From Lindgomyces ingoldianus (Eukaryota > Ascomycota > Dothideomycetes > Pleosporales > Lindgomycetaceae), in NCBI RefSeq assembly GCF_010093535.1, contig NW_022985169.1, forward strand, positions 1,168,589 through 1,232,588: DNA of 64,000 nt, written 5' to 3'. The notes beneath the pieces are model-generated. The model was not told where the DNA came from, did not search any database, and was given only the letters and a program-made list of their open reading frames with translations. Every line of letters starts with the position of its first letter. Positions within the stretch are counted from its first letter, which is position 1. Positions 10,044 to 21,480 of the stretch are shown here, piece after piece. The position numbers and the translations under genes were made by a program.

Positions 10044-10361
10044 ATGTCGAGAGAGGAGATTGTGCATGCGTATCGATATCTTTACCGCCAAGGGCTGCGG
10101 GCTGTGCAGTTTTCCAAGCCAGCGCGCTATACGCTTCGAGATCGTCTCCGCCTCTCTTTCCGGAAAGGCGATGTCACAGATTTCAGTCCGCAAAAGGTCG
10201 ACAATACACTCCAGTTCCTCCGATATGCAACTTCGGAGAACGGTCTGGAGCATAAGATCCTCAAAAATCTTTTATTCGTTTGGTGGTACCAAGAAAGAGG
10301 GGGTTTGAAGAAGAAACCTGGCCAGAAGAAGCCGTATGTTCCAGCATTTTTAGCTGAGTAA
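10044..10361 (+). CDS. LYR-motif mitochondrial protein (DUF1763)
   Basis: A single exon encodes 105 residues starting MSREEIVHAYRYLYRQGLRA. The Leu-Tyr-Arg tripeptide at about residues 13-15 and the following basic helix, with Phe at the end of RLRLSFRKGD, match the LYR family; overall it resembles the fungal DUF1763 group. LYR proteins bind the acyl carrier protein and act as assembly or Fe-S transfer factors in mitochondria; the client of this subgroup is not known to me. The C-terminus is Lys-rich (KKKPGQKKPY). The ATG at 10044 is chosen because the in-frame leader upstream starts only at a GTG. It is divergent from the DUF2293 gene. Confidence 0.78.
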   Translation: MSREEIVHAYRYLYRQGLRAVQFSKPARYTLRDRLRLSFRKGDVTDFSPQKVDNTLQFLRYATSENGLEHKILKNLLFVWWYQERGGLKKKPGQKKPYVPAFLAE

Positions 10362-10673
10362 TCCTAGCTCATGAAAGATAAACAGGACTCCTGCAGAAGT
10401 TGAGATCAAGACTACAGCATATGACACTTTCAACTATAACATTCAGATGCTCAATGAGACCATGGGAATGTGCCTTCCGGCAATGATAGTTCGAGACCCG
10501 AATTGACAGTTTCCAACACCATCGTCAGCGCCATTCCCGTCCGATTTGGCCAAAGGCAGTTGGTCAATCACTCGCGAACTGCTATCGTGTCTCGGCTAAA
10601 GCAGTCCTATGAGTCTGGGCGGAGGTGCTGGCTTCATGCATCTGAGGATATGTAGAGACCGAGAAGAGAACGA
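10362..10673. other. Convergent intergenic spacer
   Basis: A 312-bp stretch between the LYR gene and the CCDC25 homologue, tail to tail. It should hold both terminators. Nothing else was seen. Confidence 0.5.
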
Positions 10674-11687
10674 CTAAAAAAAGTCGTCAAGGAAGTCCGG
10701 ATCCCGGTCTTGGTTGCTTGACTGCGCAACATTCTCCTCAGCCATCAGGTCGTCGTACGCATGGTCTCTCTGCCAAGCCTTCTCCTTTCTCTCCCTTGCA
10801 ACTCGAGCTTCCTCTTTTTGCTGAAGTGGGGTTAGTGGATACCGTAGATAACATGGAAGTTTAGTGATTGCAGAAGACAAACGAGAGGAGATGTAAGGCT
10901 GGAAGCTTTCGGATTTGTGTTCGGCTATGGGCAGGATTAAGGAGAAATGGAAGAAGAGAACGTCTTACTCTAGCCTGCTGCGCAACCCTATCTCGTAGCC
11001 TTAGCTCCTTCTGCCTATCTTCCTTCTCTTGCCTTAGGTCTGGATACTTCTCGCTCTTAGTCTTGTTGAGCCGGTTGACGATTGGGTTCTCTCGTTTCTC
11101 GACATGGATGCGCTTAACCTACGGTCGTTTTAGGTTCTTTTTCGATCAAATGTTTCCACAGCAACAGAATAGAACTTTCTCTGAATGTATGAAAAGCGAG
11201 AGAGGCACACTGACCTTCCTCTGATCCTTGAAACCCACCTGACCCACAGCCATGCTCCCATCCTTTTTCAAATTTGACCAAGGTGTGTAGACTATCGTAA
11301 CATTATCTTTCTTGTTGCCTGCAACGCCGTGAGCCAGACCATTTGTTAAGACACAGGAAAAATACAAGGGATTCTCACCATCAATACTATTAGCCTTGGT
11401 CAACTGCGCGCAATCCTGCAGTAACTCGGGTGAAATATTCTCCCAATTTTCTCCTTCGGGAAGCCTCAAGTAGATATGCGCCGACGACAGATTATCCACA
11501 TGAAACCAGATATCTTCATTAAAGCCATATTTGATAAGCTCCTCATCTATCGTTGCGATGCGTCAGGACTTGAACGTCATATTGTGAGAGTAAGTCTGGG
11601 GAGGGCTGAAGTACTTTCTACCTTGTCTTTGCCAACGTATATGAAGGCTGCTGGAGACACGGTATTGGAAGTGAAATAGTAGACCAT
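10674..11687 (-). CDS. CCDC25 homologue (NFACT-R domain protein)
   Basis: Five exons (11687-11615, 11546-11379, 11318-11215, 11118-10969, 10820-10674) give 213 residues, close to the 208 of human CCDC25. The start [20 protein letters not shown] and the junction reading KVENEELIKYG follow the family closely; the latter fixes the donor at 11614 (GTACTT). The core includes [16 protein letters not shown] and [16 protein letters not shown], the NFACT-R (DUF814) fold shared with Rqc2/NEMF. The C-terminal third is a charged coiled-coil helix ([18 protein letters not shown]) ending in an acidic FLDDFF tail. The cellular role in fungi is not established; relation to ribosome quality control is inferred from the fold. 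The exon chain is well supported by phase and conservation. Confidence 0.9.
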
Positions 11688-12131
11688 CTTGGGCGAGGAT
11701 TAAACGCGGGGTTTAGAGGTTGATGAGTCGTTGATAGCTCTTTTTCAGTGAGGAAGCCCTACCAAGGTTTAAATGGAAGTGTTTCGGTGCACATGTGGGG
11801 CTTAGCGGGGTCAGCCACACTAGAGCTGCGTGGCGTTACGGATCCGTGGTTGAGCCTCCATTCGATGGTGAACAAAGAGCTCCTCGACTCTTGGAGTACG
11901 ACACCGCAGAATTTAGATTTCGCGAGCTGCCACCTTCCTTGCTTACCCCACCCCTTGTAGAGATATGAAATTGTAATCTGTACGCCAGTTCATACATGCG
12001 AGAAGGAATACTTCATGATGAGAAGGTAATATGCATTCATTCATTAGGAATCCTCAAGCGCCAGCCTTGAGAGTTCTAATCATTAAAGCTAGGTAGGGGC
12101 GAGAAGAGAGTGTCCTGCCAAGATCGAACCC
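11688..12131. other. Intergenic spacer
   Basis: This region lies upstream of the CCDC25 homologue and downstream of SVF1. No coding signal was found; the CCDC25 promoter must be within it. Confidence 0.5.
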
Positions 12132-13512
12132 TCATGAGATGAAGGTAGCCTCAGAGTACATGGCTCCATCCTCCTTCTTAACCTCATCTCCAATCTTCAC
12201 CTCAAGCGTCATCTTCGGAGCGAACTGGTAGATGTATGGTTTCGTGCCTGCCGCACTGGCAATAATCGCTTTGACAAACCCCGGGACCTCCGCCATGACA
12301 TCGACGCGATCCAGTCTTTCGCCAAGGCTTCCTTCAAGATGGGCAGATGCTTCTTTGCCATCCTCGGTTTTCCCTTCCAAGTGATAGCTTGCTGAAGTAG
12401 GCTCTGGCCATTCGTTCTCTGCATCTTGCTTGGTTTCGATGTGCTTGACATCGGCAGATGTTCCAGCAAAGAGCAGCTTGCCATCGGTAGCTACCCCGCA
12501 GGTTCTAACAACAGTCGAGCCATACGAAAGTGGTGTGGTGAATTCCATCAATATTACGGAATATGTTGGGGATTGGAAGTTCAAAAAGTTCCACCGAGCG
12601 GCTAAACAGGTGAGCATGTGTGAAGCAGGGTAATGTCAAATTCACCTACCAGCGTGATGGGGTTTCATACCCTGAAGAGCGTGGGACAAGAACCCTCGGC
12701 CTTTGCAATCAACCTCTCCATCCTTTGTGATGATGACACCCTCAACACTACACCTTGGCCAGAAAGCATGCCTCATGGATCCCCAGGGATTCTCTGGATC
12801 TGTCCCATAGTAGCTCGTGCCGTTCTTCCCAGCGACAAATCCGGGAGCTGTTTTGGTAAATTTCAAATTCACCAGACCGTTGTCATTTACCGCCGACTTT
12901 AATATATATGATGACCCATCCTCGGAGAGCTCCAAAGAAATGCCGTCGGCATAGAATGAGAACTGCTCCTCATCGAAACCGTAGTTCTCGAGAGGGTCGG
13001 ATGTCCAGAGGGCGGGTTTCTTGTTGTCAGGATAGAAAAGTTTACAGTTAAATTGGACGGTGATTCGTAGACCCCTATGCACGATGAGTACTTAGCGTGC
13101 GCATCAACGGTGGATTGGCATTCCTCTTACGCTACGTTGCTGTAGAGGACCTGTAAGAAGCCGAAATGGCCACTGTCTGCGGTGACGTAGAACGTCTGCG
13201 TCTCGAGGGAGGTGGATTCCATAGTGACCCATTTCATATCCGCTTTAGTCAACTCGGTGTGGGTGGGGTCGCCCTCTTGCTTTCCAACGGCCTGAATGGC
13301 CGTCGGGCCATACTCAGGTTCCTGGGTGCCGGCGACATTCGCCAGCCTAGGAGAATGTAAGTCTACGGACGCTTGGGGTGCATTGGGGGGCGGATGCGTT
13401 CAGAGGCTTGCAGGAAGGTCGCTCAGGAGCTGCAGGGCGCGGGCGGGTACAGACGAAGAGCACGGGTGGGGAGAGATGATTCAACTAACTGTTGTTTTGC
13501 CCAACTAAACAT
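12132..13512 (-). CDS. SVF1: Survival factor 1 (Svf1)
   Basis: Four exons (13512-13490, 13346-13131, 13074-12650, 12601-12132) encode 377 residues. The first is a 23-nt micro-exon for MFSWAKQQ; donor GTTAGT and acceptor CCTAG rebuild the conserved start [21 protein letters not shown]. Family landmarks follow: WVTMESTSLETQTFYVTADS, NGLVNLKFTKTAPGF, YYGTDPENPWGSMRHAFWPR and ALQGMKPHHAARWNFLNFQ. Svf1 is a two-domain lipocalin-like beta protein. Yeast Svf1 is needed for survival under oxidative stress and binds ceramides, with a role in their transfer between ER and Golgi; its N-terminal helix attaches it to membranes. That helix is split here by the first intron. The length is normal for the family. 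There is no sign of damage. Confidence 0.95.
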
Positions 13513-14505
13513 GTTGCGTCGAGACTTCGGCACTATCCAAAAGTTGCGGTAAGTAGAGGCTACAGGCGGCTCTGATTGGGGAGGGTAAGAAAAACTCTTG
13601 AAACAGATGCAGAAAATTCTTGTTGGTGACGAATTTGGGAGTCAGGGNNNNNNNNNNNNNNNNNNNNNNNNNNNNNNGGCAAAATGGAGGCGGTGAGGCA
13701 CGCCGAAGTGGGCCAGTGCGGGACAGTCAAGGGGGTGCCACAACAACACTCTGGGAGGACTTTTGATGTGATGCAGGACGAGTGGCAGAGTTCGCAGTTT
13801 GGCAGGGAGTAGGCAGCAGATGAGCCGAGGACCGGAGGAAGCGCGAGAACACGAATGATGCGAGATGATGATGGATGGGGCCGGGTCGCCGATGGTTCGC
13901 TATGGCGTTTAGTGCAGGTGAGAATGTTGACGGGAGACAGGTGACAGATCCCTGTCCCTCTGCTTGTGATTTGATAGTTGCCAAGCTTGGTAAGCCGAGA
14001 TGTCGATATGGGTATCACAACCCCTCCTGCCCCCCCAGGTGCTTCTTCTTCCACTGCTCCTGCCAGGCCGACCAGACACTCACTGCGTGTCTTGTGCGGA
14101 CGACATTGCATCCCCCTCTCCTGAGAAGTCTCCAGCAACCGTCGCGCGGCTCTGCGTGGACTTGCCGCTGCTTCCGGAAGCTATTTTATCGGCCACATCG
14201 CGGAATTCCCATTCGCTGGACTCTATCTTTATGACGCCGGTCAAAACCGCATAGGCAGACGCACGACATTCTTCTTCGCCCACTCTTCACGCTCGTTGCA
14301 GGGTGCATACCTGTTCTGATCAATTCCGAACCGTCCGCGGGCGTGAAGACTGTCATTCCGGCCTCATCAGACACGGCGTTGCAACCGACTAGACTATAAA
14401 CACCATTGTGACTAACCCCTCGGTGGGTATGTACCGTACACCCCCACCTGCTCGTTGGGTCTTACAATGCCCCTCCAGACCCTCCCTCTCGCATAGCAGC
14501 TCATC
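13513..14505. promoter_or_regulatory. Divergent intergenic region SVF1 / kinase, with assembly gap
   Basis: About 1 kb separates the SVF1 start from the kinase start and must contain both promoters. Long frames here run through the N gap or are GC-rich chance frames. A 5' UTR for the kinase is likely just upstream of 14506. Confidence 0.5.
13648..13677. other. Assembly gap (30 N)
   Basis: Thirty undetermined bases. The true length of missing sequence is unknown. Confidence 0.99.
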
Positions 14506-17054
14506 ATGACTTCCACACAACAAGACGAACCCGCGCAGGCTGTGCGCTTCAGCTCCGTCAACCAAGATATTGAGCCCGAACAAGTCCCGCAGCATGTCTC
14601 AACCCTCGCCCACGCTGACAAGACATGCAATGGCGATCTCAGCTCCCAGGCCGAAGAAGAGATTCGCAATCTCTCTACAACCCTTCAAAAGTCGCGATGT
14701 CAAGCTCGGCGGATGGAGAACTTTTCCTTCGAGCCCGTCTCACTCCCGCCTTCAAGAGTAGGCGATAGTCATCGCCTATACCAGTTCGTAACTGACCATT
14801 TCCCTAGGCCCCTTCTCCTTCTCCTGCCTCTCGAACACCTTCAGGCCACTCCGCTTATCGCTCTGGAAATACACCACGCCCATCTCCTCCCACCTCAGTC
14901 ATGCACTCCCCGCCACTGACACCTGCGGGTACATCGTCCAACGAAGGGAAGCCCAGCGCTGCCGTAGAGAGGAAAACTCCCAGCGACCCGGCTATGATGA
15001 CTCCTCAAGTCTCACCACCCCATGAGCCGCCGCCGACGTCAATGGACGCTGTGCAAAATGATAAACGGCCGGCTTCGTTTGTTGCTCCGTCTCGGTCTCC
15101 AAGGCAATCCCCGCAGCCGTCTCCGCGGCCAGCATCATTATCTGACGTACCCGGTGTTGTTGCAGCACACCCAAAACACCCTCCCACTTTCTCGGTTGGC
15201 CCGGCAGGTGACTCAATACCAGCTTCTCGAGAAGTAAGTCCATCCGGCTCGCCTGGAACTCACACCCCGGGACATCATACCCCGGGGACCTCTACGCCGA
15301 CCTACAGCAGACCTTTTACACCGTCAGGTGAGAAAGACGACCCTTATGCCCGTTCTAGGCGCCCTCCCCAACCGAGAAATCTTGACGCTCTCGATCCCAG
15401 ATTTGTCTTTGGTGGGAGGGACAATCGAAGAAGCCAAAATTACACATCTTCAACGTCGACAGTCCCCTTGCCCCGTCCAAGAGGAAATGCTTCAGAAATT
15501 GCTTCAAAAGAAGAGAAGAGGTCAAGCTTCTTTGGTGCCGGCGGAAAGCATCATCACCATGGTTCCACCTCTGATAGTGACGCCCGTTCTGTCATCGGAA
15601 AACAGCACCACCATGGGTCGATGTCGGAGTTGAAGCGGTTCTTCAAGATTGGAGGTCATAAGCAGAGCAAGGAGAAACGCGCCCAGTCGCCAGCACCGTC
15701 TGCCAAGACTGAGAGATCATCTAAGGCTGAGAAACCATCGAAGACCAAAAAATCTGGAACCATGTCTCCGCCCTTGTCACATGGGTCCGTCAGCGTACCA
15801 TTCGCCGATGATCACGGGTTGCAGAGCAAGTACGGAAAGTTCGGAAAGGTTCTCGGATCTGGAGCTGGAGGCTCGGTGCGGCTCATGAAGCGAAGCAGCG
15901 ACGGAGTAACATTTGCTGTGAAGCAATTCCGCCCAAGACATACGTATGAGACGGAAAGGGAGTACACCAAAAAGGTCACGGCCGAATTCTGTATTGGATC
16001 CACGTTACATCATGGCAACATCATTGAGACCATGGACCTTGTGCAGGAGAAGGGAAACTTCTACGTCGTCATGGAGTATGCACCTTTCGATCTCTTTGCA
16101 TGCGTTATGACTGGAAAGATGAGCCGCGAAGAGGTCAGCTGCGCGACGCTCCAGATTCTTAACGGAGTAACCTATTTGCATGGCATGGGATTAGCACATA
16201 GAGATCTTAAGCTGGACAATGTTGTTGTCAACGAGCATGGGATCATGAAGATCATTGATTTTGGGAGTGCCGCAGTCTTCCGTTATCCTTTTGAGAACGA
16301 TGTCGTTCTCGCAAGCGGTGAGTTTTGATTGCCCTAAGGTGTTGCAATCTTCGGCTAACGCCTTTTAGGCATCGTTGGCTCTGATCCCTATTTGGCTCCT
16401 GAAGTATATGATCTTTCCAAATACGATCCCCAACCCACGGATATATGGTCGCTCGCCATCATTTTCTGCTGTATGACGTTGCGCCGCTTCCCTTGGAAAG
16501 CCCCTCGCGTCTCGGATAATTCCTACAAGCTCTTCGTTGCTCCTCCAAACGATGGTCCAAAGTCTATCACAAATCCCTCAAAATCAACCCCAAACCTCAA
16601 TCCCGATTCCACAGGCGAAGACCGGCGTCAAGCCGGCCCGCAATCCGAACCCGCATCTCGACAGCCCTCAGATCAGTCTACTTCCACACATCGTCATCAC
16701 CATCATCACCGCAAGGATGGGGCTCAGTCCGAACCTGTAACCAACGAATCTCGCTCGACTCCTGCCTCGGCTAATGGTCAGAGCAAGGAACAACAACCGC
16801 CTCAAATAATCAAGGGTCCTTGGCGGCTCTTGCGGTTGCTGCCGCGTGAGAGCAGGCACATTATCGGAAGGATGCTCGAGATTGATCCCAAGAAGCGAGC
16901 TACCTTGGAAGAAATACTCGAAGACCGATGGGTCAAAAACAGCCAAGTCTGCTCACAGGAAGAAGGCGGGATGGTGTTAAGAATGGAGAACCATGAGCAC
17001 ACTCTTGAGCCTGGTTCTGGGTCTTCCGCGCCACCAACGAAACAGCAGAAGTGA
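14506..17054 (+). CDS. Ser/Thr protein kinase, HAL4/SAT4 type
   Basis: Three exons (14506-14757, 14808-16317, 16369-17054) give 815 residues. The first 420 are Ser/Pro-rich and disordered, with His clusters (KHHHHGS, KQHHHGS) around residues 330-355. The kinase domain starts near residue 425: [12 protein letters not shown] (Gly loop), FAVKQF (Lys), HRDLKLDN near 547 (catalytic Asp), DFGSA near 567, and LAPEVYD after the second intron. An insert of about 85 residues (about 648-733), including HRHHHHHRK, splits the C lobe, before [20 protein letters not shown]. The order and insert fit the fungal HAL4/SAT4-HAL5-NPR1 group, which in yeast controls the Trk potassium transporters and nutrient permeases. 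All catalytic residues are present. Which paralogue it is cannot be fixed by eye. Confidence 0.88.
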
Positions 17055-19198
17055 AGAGCTTCCGATTTTCTGCTGTGTCGTTAACATCCTTTCAGGAATA
17101 AGAATCCGGATTCAAGATTCCTGCAATGGCGGCAATGGCGCGACCGGCGTCAAGGAGTCCCGGAGCTCTCTTCGCTAGACCGCCGCATAAAGAAGTCGCC
17201 GAGGCGCTCTGTTAAGAGCTGTAACGTGGTGTGAGAGTGGAGTCTAATATGGTAATGTTAATATTGGCGTTGTCGATAAAAGAACAGGCGTTGAGGACAT
17301 AGTTTCAATTGGATCACAAGACGTTTTGTTTGTTCTCTCTGAAGCGAGCTAGACACATGGATATCGCACCTCCTGGATCATATTTGGTGGCGGTCCGTGG
17401 GAGTGGTGATTTGGCCATTGCGGATTCTGTTCATGTATTGTACTTTCAAGGACGGCGATCCTGAAGAAAAGAGAAGACACATATTGACTGGGTGGGTTCG
17501 GTTGTCTGATGTATATGAGAACTTTTTTGCAAATGGCTTGTTGGGAGGATTGGGGGTAAAAGAATAATAGATATGCATTCGCTTGCGCAACAACCTAGAC
17601 TTATACACCAAGACTTATGCATTTTACACTCTTGTGACCGCCGGTATGTCATGAGGCCAGCCTCGGAAGGTGGAGGTGGGGTAAGTGGTGGTTTTCAAGC
17701 CTGTTGCTGGAATGGTCTAGACGGTAGAGTCCTTCTGTAGTCTTGCTTTTCATGTCTACTATACCTATACTCAATGTCGAACCTCGGCCACTTCGGCCTC
17801 AAAACAGCGAATGGACACGTGAGAAGGCCGGAGTGCCACGCATGCCTGAGGCGGTGTTGTCTCGTAGTGCCCATCATACCGTCGCTTCTCATCCCGAAAC
17901 ATACTGCCGGACGCGGATCCCTGGCAATGCGGCACTTTCCTGGCACTCAAGCCCTGTTTTGTCGGTGGAGACGGGCTTCGTACGGTTGCGCAGAGTACGT
18001 AAGTAGTAGGTTCCACATGTACGGAGCTCTCGAGTCTCGGTCACGGCGTACAGGACAGAGTGGAGAGAGCGCGAGGAGTGGGAGTTGGAGACGAGGCCAT
18101 GTTATTGGAGCAAATAGACTCGATTTATCGCGCTCACCTGCATATCAGCCGGGTTTTGTGTCATACCAGTTGAGTGACTAGTTTTGACAGCAACGTGGTT
18201 GGATGTTGGTTGGCCGCCTATTTTGCCTGCCTGCTGACTTTGCGCATAGCATCGCTTTGAACATGTGCCCCGCATGAGGCTTGGCTCTTCACGCTTTCAT
18301 GATGAGGTAACACTGGACGGGCAAGGCATGAAGTTCACCAGTGGTGGGTGCGCTGAGGGTGGGCTGGCGATGGCGTCAGTTTGGCTGGGTTTCGTGTGTC
18401 AGGCATTGCTTGAGTGTTGGGACTGCAGCCATGCGAAGGGAGGGATCGAGAGAGGAGACTCAGACCTCACACTTCAAACTTGAGGGGTTGTATCCGGTTG
18501 GAGTCGTGCGTTTTGGTTCGTTTCATAATCTGTGGAGACGTGCTTGTCGCAGATTGATGGGTGCCAGCGGCCCCAGCACCTCGTTTACGCCTGCCCTGGG
18601 GAGCTGTTTTTGACGTCGGCCTTCATATGCCTCCAACAAGTGAATATAGTGATGGAGCTGGCGGTGGTCGACCGCATTCGTTGGAATACCCATGTTGTGC
18701 TCACATGGCTGCTGTCTAGTGGAGAAAGCATGTTAGGCAGAGGCAGATACGATGTGATATGGGGTCCAGCCTCCAGTCGTGGCTTTTCGTCTTCCATGAT
18801 TGCTTATCTGGACCCAAGCATGCTCGCCAATCACAGCAAGCATCGATGGCTTTTTTGCACGAGCGCTCCATGGTTTGGATCGCCGGCCAAACGCCTCGCA
18901 GCAGCAGCAGAAAAGCTCGACGGTGAATCCATCATCTTGGCGTTTCTGAGAGCCAATACTAGAACCCACGTTCCTCCCTCGTCCGTTGTCCGAGTGTCTT
19001 CAATCCCATTCTGCGCCCCACGAAACCGAACAAGCCATGTCCGTCCTCTTCTTGACTTAGTGTCTGTCCTGCCCTTGAACCAACACACGATTTTTATTGT
19101 TTTTTTCTTCTTCGAGACAATTGTTTATGTCATAGCTTCGAAGAAATTTCCATCCAAAGTTAGCTGGATTCTACCATTTACTGGTCACTTGAGTTATA
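17055..19198. other. 2.1-kb intergenic region, nothing firm
   Basis: Between the kinase and the GNAT-like gene. Open frames on both strands here (for example 17774-18181 and 18585-18797) have no family features or consistent splice chain. A long frame from 18532 starts at GTG and overlaps the next gene out of frame. The GNAT-like gene's promoter must be near the right end. Confidence 0.45.
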
Positions 19199-20566
19199 AT
19201 GGTCCGCCAGCTCCCCCCGAAGCCGCTGATTTCTGCTGGTCCGACTTCTGCGCCGCCGCAGAGGTATTTGGGGGAAACTGTCGTTGTTAATCATTATACG
19301 GGGACCGATAAATTGATTCCTGCGATTCCAGGATTCAGGACAAGTGCGGGTGGGTTTTACGATCTCTGCTTTCAAGAGGGAATTTTTTTTTTTGGTTGTT
19401 GGTTGATGGTGGGCCAAAACAATGGCTTCATTGCAACTATCACACAACGTTTTCGCAGCGCCAAAGAATGCAATGCTTTCTTGAGGACGTGTTTTCGAAA
19501 TTATTTTCGGGTTTTTTTTTTTTTTTTTTTTTTGAAAATAGAAGCTAACTCAGATATTTCCACCCAGCTTTCCTGACCTCCCTCAGCGCCAACCTCCGTA
19601 TCACCGACGACGATCTCATGCCCTCGCCTATGGGAACACCCACAACTTTCCGCGGCAGCAGCTCCCACTACCCACTCCCCCCCCCGTCCCCTCTTTCCTT
19701 CTCCGCCGTCACCTCCACACACAACCCTTATCCATCACCCGCTCAAACCGAAATCATGTCGCCGACCCAATCCATCCACGAGCAGGCTCCCAAAATTCCC
19801 ACCGACGGCCTGCCCGAGCTGAAAACCTACACCGCCGAATCCGAGGACGACAGAGTAGAAGGACTGCGCTTAGTTGCGGATTCAGTGGCACAGCAGCGAC
19901 AGATTGCGAGCAAGATGTTAATTTTGCATCCCGTGAACCTCGCGCTCTATTTTCTCGTTCTCGCTGTTTTAACACAGTACATGTACAAAGACTTCGACGA
20001 CATCTTAGTCCTTGGGACTACCATTGGGGGCATCACGATGACCTGTCTCATAGCCGTGCGCATGGCGACCGGAGGCTATCTTTCCCTCGCTGAGGACGTC
20101 AATTGGGATTGGCTTGGAGACGACAGGCTGATTGTTGTAAAGTGGGGTGAGGAGATTATTGGAGCGTTGGTGCTGGGCTGGGCGGATGACGGGGCCAAGA
20201 AGAAGGGCGGGAGACGGCGCAGGGGGAAAGCGCTTGTGAGGGCTTGGACCGTTAAGTTGAAGTATAGAGGGAAAGGCGTGGGCGAGGGACTGCTGGAGGA
20301 AGCAGTCAAGGTTGCGGGCGAGAAGGGGGCGGATGGAATTATCTTTGATAGGGATCATGCCAGTAAGTTTTCATGTCTGCAGATTTGTACGAAATGAGAT
20401 ACGGGATGCTAATGGATTAATAGATTCGAAGCGGATTCTTCCGAGACTCTACAATAGCTTTTTGGATAAGAGGGAAGCGAGGGCGGAGACAGCACTAGAG
20501 AAAGTCGCAGATGAGAAGGGCAATTTCAGGCAACGGAGGTCATCTCCAACGTGGGGAAGCAGATAG
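19199..20566 (+). CDS. Membrane-anchored GNAT-like acyltransferase
   Basis: Three exons (19199-19349, 19568-20362, 20424-20566) give 362 residues. The N-terminal 160 residues are Pro/Ser-rich. Two hydrophobic segments follow at about residues 166-222 (LALYFLVLAVLTQYMY, then LGTTIGGITMTCLIAV). The C-terminal half resembles a GNAT fold: LIVVKWGEEIIGALVLGW, a Lys/Arg-rich loop, then LVRAWTVKLKYRGKGVGEGL, where YRGKGVG matches the acetyl-CoA-binding R/QxxGxG/A motif (near residue 281). Membrane-tethered GNAT proteins modify small molecules or proteins at the ER face; the substrate is unknown. The first intron (218 nt) is unusually long for this locus and carries an 11-T and a 22-T run. The donor GTGGGT at 19350 is chosen by phase and is the least certain junction. 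Confidence 0.75.
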
Positions 20567-21042
20567 GAAAATCCACAAACGGTCTTGAATTACAGTCAAC
20601 TATAGAGCCCTTTTCCACACACGGAGCCCTCTGTATGTTCTGTCTAAATCTGCTAGTTCAAGCCGTGATGACAGATGGTCCCACCAACCTGGTGTCTTTT
20701 AATTGTCCATCTGACCCCGTCCAGGTTTCGTTGGCGCCTTATCGCATCACAGTTCGGGATACTGATAACCATGCATTCACCCCTTGGCGCGAACCTTGGA
20801 TTTGGTACCCCGCACCTCGAGCCATTCCGATAAGTATCAAATGCCAAGAGCAGCTGAACGCTCAACAATGATTGTCCGTGGTTGATTCATCCAGGTCTAA
20901 TATCGGGGAGTTTTGGGATCATCTGCTGTGCATCCGGGTCGGACCTGTGGAAGGAGGCTTCCGTATTTAGATAAGAGGATCAATCTTTCAGGCCCAGCCT
21001 GGTGCATTAAAATTGTGCATTGGTCGGAAGAACTGCTGCTCC
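20567..21042. other. Convergent intergenic spacer
   Basis: Tail-to-tail space between the GNAT-like gene and MZT1. No coding signal was recognised. Confidence 0.5.
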
Positions 21043-21480
21043 TTAGCTAGCAGGGCTTTTACGATGTCCACTCCGCTGTGTTTGAGGCTTTAGATGTGTA
21101 CTTCCTGTCATCTCCCCATCTACTTCGCCCTCACCGGAAGATGGATCGTATTCAGACCGCAGCTTTCGGATCACTTTCTAAGAAGCATTCGTCAGCCTGT
21201 CGATATGTATTCCCTGTGTATTTGCTGCTTCACAACCGCATAAAGGATATGTTTGCGTACCGCCAATGCCTCAGGATTCGCGCCATTCTCGATCAACGAA
21301 ACGCAATACGAGAGTTGTTGACGGTCGAGATGTGTATTCTGCAATTCTAAAATTAGTAGACACTGTGAGGAGGGGGCGGGCAATTCGTACGAGAAGTGTC
21401 GCAATTTCGTGCAGGATGTCGATGACTTCGCGCGCGGCTTTGCGCTTCACGTCTTGCGAGAGCGGCGGCGGTGACGGCAT
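21043..21480 (-). CDS. MZT1: Mitotic-spindle organizing protein 1 (MOZART1)
   Basis: Three tiny exons (21480-21391, 21338-21261, 21177-21043) join in phase 0 at both introns to give 100 residues. Exon 1 encodes MPSPPPLSQDVKRKAAREVI and the helix VIDILHEIATLL. Exon 2 gives NTHLDRQQLSYCVSLIENG followed by ANPEALA. Exon 3 continues KVIRKLRSEYD and ends in a hydrophilic tail. This is the MZT1 three-helix pattern (VLLEISxLLNTGLD..LSICVxLxExGxNPEAL). MZT1 binds the N-terminus of gamma-tubulin complex proteins and is needed to recruit and activate gamma-tubulin complexes at the spindle pole body. Introns are 52 and 83 nt. Because every exon is under 140 nt, the gene is easily missed by automatic callers. 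Confidence 0.93.

Noticed and set aside
13560..14138. Minus-strand frame of 192 codons near the SVF1/kinase spacer
   Set aside because: It runs through the run of N, so its length is an artefact; the rest is low-complexity and has no family features.
18532..19290. Plus-strand frame of 252 codons
   Set aside because: It starts at GTG, overlaps the first GNAT-like exon in another frame and shows no domain or biased codon pattern.
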